A DNA stretch of 11,950 nucleotides, from positions 1 to 11,950 of the forward strand of contig JACNFL010000121.1 of assembly GCA_014384685.1 (NCBI GenBank), in the 5' to 3' direction. The stretch's first letter is position 1, and every line of letters begins with the position of its first letter. The notes under the pieces were generated by a model. The model ran no database searches and was not told the origin of the DNA. It saw only the letters and a program-made list of their open reading frames with translations. This document shows positions 6,286 to 11,950 of this stretch, piece by piece. The translations under genes were made by a program, and so were the position numbers. Source of the stretch: Methanobacteriota archaeon (lineage in GTDB: Archaea; Thermoplasmatota; Poseidoniia; Poseidoniales; Thalassarchaeaceae).

Positions 6286-9200
6286 TCACGAACATCCAGT
6301 AGTTGAGCCACATTCAGCACACTTGAGACAAGTTCCACTGCGTTGCATTCTACTGCCACCACATGTGGCACAAATATCACCTGTGAATCCTCGTTCTTTG
6401 GCAACTCTCATCTTCATTTGATCTTCTGATTCAACATCTAGGGTAAGTTGGATATCTCGCTTCTCACCTTCATGCCTGACAATTCCATCCGGAGTTGATT
6501 CTGGTCTACTGATAGACATTGCATCCAAATCTTCTTCAGATACTTGTGCCAAGTCATCTCGACCAAGATATTGTATACCCAATTCACGGAATAGGTAGTC
6601 AACTATGCTTGTTGCCCTCTTAACTCGGTTACTTCCACCCTGGACCATTCCACTGGGTTCGAATTTTTGGTAGGTAAATGATTTGACAAAAGCGTCCAGT
6701 GGAACACCATATTGTAATCCGATTGAAACAGCGATTGCAAACTGATTGAGCATTGAGCGCCAGGCAGCCCCTTCCTTAGAAGTAGTAATCATGATTTCAC
6801 CAACTTTCCCATCTTCATAAGTGCTTGATGTCAAGTAAACAGTATGTCCACCGACTCTTGCTTTCATAGTGTACGAGCCACGACTATCTGGTAGTGCTCG
6901 GCGAGTTGCAACGTATCCTTGTGTGATGGTTTCCGCTACCATCTTAGCCTGTGGTGCCGGCATAGGTAGTCTCTCTGCAACCTTCTTAATGACAACAGAA
7001 ACTTCCTCTTCATCCTCTTCTTCTTCTTCAATTCCCATTGAAGGTGGTATCAAAGAGGACATCAAAGGTTGAGACAACTTACTTCCATCTCGGTAGAGTG
7101 CGCACGCTTTGTTACCTGTTTTCCAACTTCGCATGTATGCCTCTTGGACATCATCAATAGTAACATCTGGTGGCATATTGATTGTCTTTGAAATTGCGCC
7201 TGAGATGAATGGTTGGGCAGCAGCCATCATGTCAACATGAGCTTCCCAGCGAATAAATCGTTCTCCATAAGCTCCACAAGGTTGAGCACAGTCAAATACC
7301 GGCAAATGCTCATCTTTGAGGTATGGAGCCCCTTCAATAGTTGCCTTTCCAAACAAGTAATCATTTGCAGCCGAGATGTCTGCATTAGAATATCCAAGTA
7401 AACCAAGAACGTCGACAAATGGATCAGCCAACTGCTCTTCAGTTAGACCAAGCGATTCCTTACAGAAATCTTCACTCAATACATTTGGTGATGCTAAACT
7501 TCTCACATCAAACACATCTTTGAATGAGTCATCCATTTTAGCGAATTCTTCTTCTGTGAAACCTTTCTCAACTAGTGAAGCCGTGTTGATGGTTGGACAT
7601 CCAGAAAATGTACCTGTTCCCATGACATAATTGATGATATCATCAATTTCCCGTTTTTTGTAACCCAAATTGGAAAGACCAGACTGAAGGCCAGTTGCAG
7701 GGATTCTGAGCGTACCACCACCTGCAAGTGTTTTGTATTGAACAATAGAAAACATTGGCTCAACACCAGTGGTATCTGCGCCCATAACTAATCCAATTGT
7801 GCCAGTTGGTGCAATCACCGTTGTTTGGGCGTTTCTGTAACCGTGTTCCTCCCCCATCATTACCGCTTGGTCCCATGCAGACCTAGCAGCATCCAACAAA
7901 TCGTTGGGGCATTGTTTAGCATCAATTCCCATTGGGTTAACTGATAGATTTTCATATTCTTCTGGCGCAACGTCGTAGGCTGCGCGGCGATGATTACGCA
8001 TCACTCTGAGCATAGAGTCACGATTGTCATCATAGAGATTGAATGGGCCAAGGAAGGATGACATCTCGGCAGATGTTTTGTATGTTTCACCAGTCATGAT
8101 TGAAGTAAGTGCACCACAAATTGCGTAACCACGTTGGTCATCATAAGGGATACCCATGTGCATCAAGAGTGAGCCGATGTTACAGTACCCAAGCCCTAGA
8201 GTCCGTGTATCAAAAGAGAGCCGGGATATTTGTTGTGAAGGGAATTGTGCCATCAGTACTGATACTTCGAGAGTAGCAGTCCAAAGTCGAATAGTGTGAA
8301 CATAATCATCAATGTTGAAAACTCCTCTTTCTTTGTCGTAGAAGTGTAGCAGATTGATGCTAGCCAAATTACACGCGGTGTTATCCAAAAACATGTATTC
8401 ACTACATGGATTAGAACCGTTGATTCTTCCACTCTCTGGACAGGTGTGCCAATCGTTGATTGTTGTATCAAATTGAACACCAGGGTCAGCACACGACCAT
8501 GCGGCGTGAGATACATCATCCCACAACTCTTGAGCAGGCATCGTCTTGCATGGTGTAGCTTCGCGACCGTCCTCTTCAGCAGCACTCTTTTCGGTGCGCC
8601 AATAAAGATTCCAATCTTTTCCAGTTTCAACCGCTTCCATAAATTGGTTAGGCACTCGAACTGAATTGTTACTGTTTTGTCCTGAAACAGTGAGATATCC
8701 CTGGCCCTGCCAATCTGCATCAAACTGCTCAAACTTCATAGAAGTGTGGCCTTGCTTTGCTAAGTCAATGATTCGCTTGATGTGTGGTTGAGCAATACTT
8801 GCATTGACTGCTCGCTTGACCGCCTTTGCTAACTCAATGTTTTCAGTAATTTCAGTGCTGTTACCTGCCTCTCCATCAAAATTATTGATTGCATTCATTA
8901 TGTTGTTTGCATTTTTCTGTAGAGCCGCCGCACCAGCAATCAAGGCTGAAACTTTCTCTTCTTCCTTCATTTTCCAGTTGACGTATTGTTGAATATCTGG
9001 GTGGTCAAGATCTAGGGTGACCATTTTTGCGGCACGGCGAGTAGTTCCACCTGACTTTATTGCTCCAGCGGCCTTATCTAAAATCATCAAGAATGAAAGT
9101 AGGCCACTTGATTGCCCGCCACCAGAAAGTGGTTCACCATCTCCTCTGATGTTGCTAAAGTTACTACCTGTGCCAGAACCGAATTTGAATAACAATGCTT

Positions 9201-9909
9201 CACGGGCTACCAAATCTGTAATCCCGCCTTCACCAACTAATCTGTCTTGAATACTCTGAATGAAACAAGCGTGAGGTTGAGGCCTTTCATAGGCGTTTAC
9301 CGATTTACAGTCCTCTGCGGTTGATGGGTCGACATACCAGTGCCCTTGGGCCGGTCCTTCTATTCCATATGCCCAGTGTAATCCAGTATTGAACCACTGT
9401 GGGCTATTAGGTGCTGAGCGTTGACTAGCCAATAGGAAGCACATTTCATCATAATAAGAGCGAGCATCGGTTTCGCTAGCAAAGTATCCGTGCTTCCATC
9501 CCCAATATGTCCAGCACCCTGCTAATCGATGGAAAAGTTGCCAGCCCGAAGTTTCCTTTCCAGTCCAATTCTTGGCCTTTGCTTTCTTTTTCTCATCGGG
9601 TTTTGAACGCCATAACCATTCAGGAACGCCATCTTCAGGGATTTTTATGAGATGGTCCATACCTGGGACAACCTTGCGTAGATATTTGTCAGCTGCAACT
9701 TTGCCAGGGACTCCATCAAACCCTTTTGGAAATTCAATATTTTCAATTTTACGAACAGTATTACCCTTCGCATCTTTCAAATCAATATCTGCTTCAGTCC
9801 ATTCAAATTGTTCTCGAACAGGTTTGTTTGGTGAGGTGAATCTTCGTTCAACAACCAATCCGCTTTCCGAGTCGCCGGCGTTGACAGATTCTCGCGCTGG
9901 CGTTTGCAT
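6286..9909 (-). CDS. nrdJ: Adenosylcobalamin-dependent (class II) ribonucleoside-diphosphate reductase
   Basis: The enzyme reduces ribonucleotides to deoxyribonucleotides for DNA synthesis, using adenosylcobalamin to generate the thiyl radical. In numbering from the ATG at 9909 (1207 residues), NPCSE (500-504) gives Asn500, thiyl Cys502 and Glu504. Cys215 (PHACFIQS) and Cys513 (TACNLASINL) form the reducing pair, and PTGTIG (701-706) is a phosphate-binding loop. PNSPQWFNTG is typical of long NrdJ proteins. An acidic linker (about 960-969) joins the core to a C-terminal domain ending in a zinc-ribbon/redox tail with Cys1180, 1183, 1194, 1197, 1200 and 1206. An in-frame ATG at 9936 would add nine residues but lacks a good ribosome site, while GGAGGA (9916-9921) lies six bases before 9909. 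No intein is seen. No nrdA/B/D partners are visible, as expected. Confidence 0.97.
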   Translation of the reverse strand: MQTPARESVNAGDSESGLVVERRFTSPNKPVREQFEWTEADIDLKDAKGNTVRKIENIEFPKGFDGVPGKVAADKYLRKVVPGMDHLIKIPEDGVPEWLWRSKPDEKKKAKAKNWTGKETSGWQLFHRLAGCWTYWGWKHGYFASETDARSYYDEMCFLLASQRSAPNSPQWFNTGLHWAYGIEGPAQGHWYVDPSTAEDCKSVNAYERPQPHACFIQSIQDRLVGEGGITDLVAREALLFKFGSGTGSNFSNIRGDGEPLSGGGQSSGLLSFLMILDKAAGAIKSGGTTRRAAKMVTLDLDHPDIQQYVNWKMKEEEKVSALIAGAAALQKNANNIMNAINNFDGEAGNSTEITENIELAKAVKRAVNASIAQPHIKRIIDLAKQGHTSMKFEQFDADWQGQGYLTVSGQNSNNSVRVPNQFMEAVETGKDWNLYWRTEKSAAEEDGREATPCKTMPAQELWDDVSHAAWSCADPGVQFDTTINDWHTCPESGRINGSNPCSEYMFLDNTACNLASINLLHFYDKERGVFNIDDYVHTIRLWTATLEVSVLMAQFPSQQISRLSFDTRTLGLGYCNIGSLLMHMGIPYDDQRGYAICGALTSIMTGETYKTSAEMSSFLGPFNLYDDNRDSMLRVMRNHRRAAYDVAPEEYENLSVNPMGIDAKQCPNDLLDAARSAWDQAVMMGEEHGYRNAQTTVIAPTGTIGLVMGADTTGVEPMFSIVQYKTLAGGGTLRIPATGLQSGLSNLGYKKREIDDIINYVMGTGTFSGCPTINTASLVEKGFTEEEFAKMDDSFKDVFDVRSLASPNVLSEDFCKESLGLTEEQLADPFVDVLGLLGYSNADISAANDYLFGKATIEGAPYLKDEHLPVFDCAQPCGAYGERFIRWEAHVDMMAAAQPFISGAISKTINMPPDVTIDDVQEAYMRSWKTGNKACALYRDGSKLSQPLMSSLIPPSMGIEEEEEDEEEVSVVIKKVAERLPMPAPQAKMVAETITQGYVATRRALPDSRGSYTMKARVGGHTVYLTSSTYEDGKVGEIMITTSKEGAAWRSMLNQFAIAVSIGLQYGVPLDAFVKSFTYQKFEPSGMVQGGSNRVKRATSIVDYLFRELGIQYLGRDDLAQVSEEDLDAMSISRPESTPDGIVRHEGEKRDIQLTLDVESEDQMKMRVAKERGFTGDICATCGGSRMQRSGTCLKCAECGSTTGCS

Positions 9910-9936
9910 ATCTTGTCCTCCGGTCCAATTTCCCAT

Positions 9937-10216
9937 TTCTCGGCTATGTCATGACTTGAGTAGTGTCCACATTGTGCGAGCGGGATTCTTTTGCCTTACG
10001 AGAGGGTTCTTAATAGTTAGCAAATATGTGATGATGTTGAGTATAGTTGGATACGAAATTTATCTACTTCCAGAACTGAACATTTTGATTATCACTGTTT
10101 GAATTATCTGAACATTCAGCAATGATTTTTCTCAATTCGTTGAATAAAATCCATTCGGATTTCTCTCTGAAACAAAAAAAAATACGAGAGTGTGGTGGTG
10201 GACGATTAACGGGAAC
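9937..10216. other. Divergent intergenic region upstream of nrdJ
   Basis: No convincing gene is present in this stretch between nrdJ (minus) and the acidic protein gene (plus). It is AT-rich. CTGAACATT occurs twice in direct orientation (10076-10084 and 10108-10116), and the second copy lies in the palindrome CTGAA-CA-TTCAG (10108-10119). A CTATTAAG sequence on the minus strand near 10010 is a weak TATA candidate for nrdJ. An A9 run followed by TACG (about 10172-10184) could be box A for the plus-strand gene, placing transcription start near 10205. No cobalamin riboswitch or bacterial NrdR box was recognised. Confidence 0.5.
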
Positions 10217-10288
10217 GCATTTGAAGGAGGCGCCCTAGCAGTTGCTATTAGTCGGTAACCGGCTGTTAGATATGGTTGATTCAAATGC
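10217..10288 (+). promoter_or_regulatory. Structured leader hairpin enclosing the start codon
   Basis: GCATTTGAA (10217-10225) is perfectly complementary to TTCAAATGC (10280-10288), which contains the ATG at 10285. Inside, CTAGCAGTTG (10235-10244) pairs with 10260-10269 with three G-U pairs, and a small GTCGG/CCGGC alternative competes with it. GGAGG (10226-10230) lies in the internal loop next to the outer stem. It is about 55 bases from the start in sequence but close to it in the folded form. This could be a translational control element. It matches no riboswitch class that I recognise, and it is not a tRNA (no T arm or anticodon arm). Confidence 0.4.
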
Positions 10289-11046
10289 TTGCACCAGAAC
10301 AAATACTCCACGCTGCAATGATCCTCAGCGTTGAGTCCGAAGATGGAATAGATGAGGACTTGATTTCACAAGTTCAAGAGACCCTTGAATGTGATGCTGA
10401 AGACCATGAAGCGGCGATGTCGCACATCGAAAATCACCGCGATGGAGGTGATTGGGGTGGTCGTAGAGACGCAGTACTACATCGCTCTCGCGAGCGCGTA
10501 CGTGAAGCAATGGACAATGAAACCCTCCCATCTGCTGGCCCTTTGTCTGATGAATTGAATGCATTAGTAGGTGAACAAGAAGATGGCGGAGAAATCGACC
10601 CATTCGCTGAACTTGGTGTCGTAAGTGGCGGTGGTGGGTCATCATTTGGTGACAACACCGTCGATAGCAGTGACCCTTTATCGGTATTCATGGATGATGA
10701 CGATGAAGAGGAAGAAGATCTCGTTGATGGCGATGGATTCCTAGCCTCAGATTCCGCTCTTAATTTGGATGGTGAGGTGGTTGAGGATGATGTTGAGGAG
10801 CAGGAAGCCGAAGCACCAGTTGCTGAGGAAGATGTTGCTGAGGAAGAAGTCGCCGAAGAAGCAGCAGAAGAACAACCAGTGACACCACCAAATGTTGCTT
10901 ATGAAATGTTAATGTCAACATGTTGGATTGATGGTATCCTTGATCCCGCTGAAGCAAAATTATTAGCACGTAAGCGTGAAGAATTAGGGATTACTTTTGA
11001 ACAGCACTTAGAGATGCTTCAAAGTATGTTGGAGCGTTCTTCATGA
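10276..11046 (+). CDS. Acidic protein with terminal TerB-like helical segments
   Basis: This protein of 253-256 residues has three parts. The N-terminal 50 residues form helices with SEDGIDEDLI (21-30). A Gly-rich stretch (about 118-122) and a very acidic low-complexity linker (about 139-200, mainly Glu, Asp, Ala, Val) follow. The C-terminal helical part contains WIDGILDPAEAKLLARKREELGI (217-239, key residues W217, D219, G220, L222, E226, L229). That pattern resembles half of a TerB/DjlA-type helical domain; the assignment is tentative. The start is TTG at 10276 or ATG at 10285, and an in-frame TAG at 10267 excludes anything earlier. No ribosome site has normal spacing. The stop overlaps the next ATG (ATGA). 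There is no signal peptide or membrane helix. Function is unknown. Confidence 0.75.
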   Translation: MIQMLAPEQILHAAMILSVESEDGIDEDLISQVQETLECDAEDHEAAMSHIENHRDGGDWGGRRDAVLHRSRERVREAMDNETLPSAGPLSDELNALVGEQEDGGEIDPFAELGVVSGGGGSSFGDNTVDSSDPLSVFMDDDDEEEEDLVDGDGFLASDSALNLDGEVVEDDVEEQEAEAPVAEEDVAEEEVAEEAAEEQPVTPPNVAYEMLMSTCWIDGILDPAEAKLLARKREELGITFEQHLEMLQSMLERSS

Positions 11047-11519
11047 AAGCAGAAAACACACCATTTTGGCATGCGTTAGAATTAGCATGGTGTAGTGATG
11101 GTGCTCTTTCTTTACACAGTATCAGACTGCTTGATGCCATGCAGAATATGATTGGGTTATCAAATTCAGACCGAGCGGAAATTGAATCACAATTTGAGGA
11201 AAATGTAGTCTATGACCTAACAAGAGCAGGTTTTGGTTGTGGTGATCAAGCATTAGCCGCATGGGTGGGGACTCTTACTTTCTTAGATGACCCAGCGAGT
11301 TATGATGTGTCCAAAGCAATGGGTAAAGCAGCCATGCTGGCAGGTCTCTCAAGAGAGAGATGGATTGCAAGCCATTCATGGATGAGTCAACTTGGTTTAG
11401 GTCAGCCTTATGCAGAAGGAGTATGGCTTGAGGGCGAAGAGGCTGGAGAAATCGCTAGAGTTCCAGCACTACTTGTTCCGGTTGCAAAAACGATTGGTCT
11501 CATAGACCAAGATGAGTAA
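11043..11519 (+). CDS. TerB-like helical protein of unknown function
   Basis: This 158-residue, all-helical-looking soluble protein is translated in coupling with the preceding acidic protein (ATGA overlap). Its N-terminal AWCSDGALSLHSIRLLDAMQ (15-34) shares the pattern W-x-x-D-G-x-L-x6-L-L with the C-terminus of its neighbour. A second helical half (about 56-105) has FLDDP (76-80) and KAMGKAAMLAGLSRERW (91-107). The arrangement recalls TerB-type or DjlA-type tellurite-resistance/co-chaperone domains, but the usual metal-binding acidic residues cannot be confirmed by eye. The two genes probably encode interacting partners. It ends exactly adjacent to the convergent OsmC gene with no spacer. 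A specific function cannot be assigned. Confidence 0.75.
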   Translation: MKAENTPFWHALELAWCSDGALSLHSIRLLDAMQNMIGLSNSDRAEIESQFEENVVYDLTRAGFGCGDQALAAWVGTLTFLDDPASYDVSKAMGKAAMLAGLSRERWIASHSWMSQLGLGQPYAEGVWLEGEEAGEIARVPALLVPVAKTIGLIDQDE

Positions 11520-11906
11520 TCACTCTACTATTGCTTCCCAAGTTATTTCAGCGGTGTGTTTAATCATATTCGAAACCGTACAGTATTTTTCATGACTTTG
11601 TTGTACCAAACGATTGACCAATTTCTCAGGTAAGTCATTTCCACTAACACGATAAACCATGTGAATTTTAGTGAATACTTTGGGATTTGTATCTGAACGT
11701 TCTAGGTCTAGGCTAACCGAAGCACTTTCCACTTCACGGTTTTTCAAACCCACAATCACATCAATTAGACTACAAGCACCACAAGAGTGTAGGGTTGCAG
11801 TGACAGGAGAAACACCTTCTCCACCCCACGCCAAGTCCATCGTCATCCCTTGTTTGTCGGTGCACGTCATACTCTTTCCGCCATTCCATTCTATCAACGA
11901 ATCCAT
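11520..11906 (-). CDS. OsmC-family protein (YhfA-like peroxiredoxin)
   Basis: This 128-residue protein is slightly shorter than typical OsmC/Ohr members (about 135-145). The N-terminal beta part is followed by SPVTATLHSCGACSLIDVIVGL (33-54), the long central helix with Cys45 at the peroxidatic position and an extra Cys42. KYCTVSNMIK (107-116) supplies the second conserved cysteine, Cys109. OsmC proteins reduce organic hydroperoxides through this cysteine pair in the cytoplasm. The residue context (CGACS...D, YCTVSN) suits the YhfA subgroup better than Ohr. The ATG at 11906 has no ribosome site on its strand. ACATATTC on the minus strand near 11938-11931 may be a TATA element giving a short or absent leader. 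It is convergent with the TerB-like gene. Confidence 0.88.
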   Translation of the reverse strand: MDSLIEWNGGKSMTCTDKQGMTMDLAWGGEGVSPVTATLHSCGACSLIDVIVGLKNREVESASVSLDLERSDTNPKVFTKIHMVYRVSGNDLPEKLVNRLVQQSHEKYCTVSNMIKHTAEITWEAIVE

Positions 11907-11950
11907 GTTTTTCCGGAGGAGAGCCTTAGAGAATATGTTTGCGATTGGAT

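Noticed and set aside
10021..10088. Possible C/D box guide RNA: GTGATGA (10028-10034) and CTGA (10076-10079)
   Set aside because: Box sequences fit, but the closing stem is only about four pairs and no internal D'/C' boxes are present. Chance occurrence is likely in AT-rich sequence.
9937..10216. Cobalamin riboswitch or NrdR box expected near a B12-dependent reductase
   Set aside because: No B12-box-like conserved sequence or NrdR palindrome was found on either strand.
10217..10288. tRNA-like 72-base structure
   Set aside because: The closing stem length matches, but no T arm, anticodon arm or D arm can be drawn and no CCA follows.
10700..10870. GAGGAAGAAG-rich repeats as a possible repeat array
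   Set aside because: They are in frame and encode the acidic Glu/Asp linker of the protein. There is no regular repeat unit or spacer pattern as in CRISPR or tandem arrays.
11935..11950. Possible plus-strand gene start ATGTTTGCGATTGG with GGAGGAG upstream (11915-11921)
   Set aside because: Only five codons are visible and the spacing of 13 bases is long. It cannot be supported inside this window, though it may be real beyond the edge.

Overview
The window looks like a chromosomal segment of a mesophilic archaeon, most plausibly a marine Thermoplasmatota lineage such as Marine Group II (Poseidoniales). The reasons are archaeal-style TATA elements 20-35 bases upstream of starts (2679-2688, 3961-3968, 5525-5532), Shine-Dalgarno-coupled overlapping genes, very acidic proteins, and a cobalamin-dependent class II ribonucleotide reductase as a single long chain. 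The lineage call is an inference. The reductase resembles bacterial NrdJ, so a bacterial host is not excluded.

Left part (1-2990): the N-terminal part of a PLP-dependent aminotransferase runs off the left edge on the minus strand. It is followed by a plus-strand tRNA-Cys with encoded CCA. A tight minus-strand operon then reads YbjN-domain protein, GNAT acetyltransferase, GNAT acetyltransferase, headed by a clear TATA box.

Middle (2743-6266): a minus-strand integral membrane protein diverges from a plus-strand three-gene operon across a 120-base spacer with a palindromic TATA element. The operon encodes an E1/ThiF-like adenylyltransferase, a JAMM metalloprotease with a complete HxHP-x6-SxxD signature, and an 80-residue protein starting at TTG. 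All are translationally coupled. This resembles a minimal ubiquitin-like activation/deconjugation module, but no modifier ending in Gly-Gly is visible. A 97-base spacer that can fold as a three-way junction separates it from an unrecognised 238-residue protein.

Right part (6286-11950): nrdJ fills 3.6 kb on the minus strand. Beyond it lies a divergent intergenic region of about 350 bases with short repeats and a hairpin that pairs the start codon of the next gene. Then come two coupled plus-strand genes for small helical TerB-like proteins (one with a long acidic linker) and a convergent OsmC-family peroxiredoxin-like gene.

The most unusual items are the E1-JAMM-small-protein operon, the structured leader at 10217-10288, and the structured spacer at 5453-5519.
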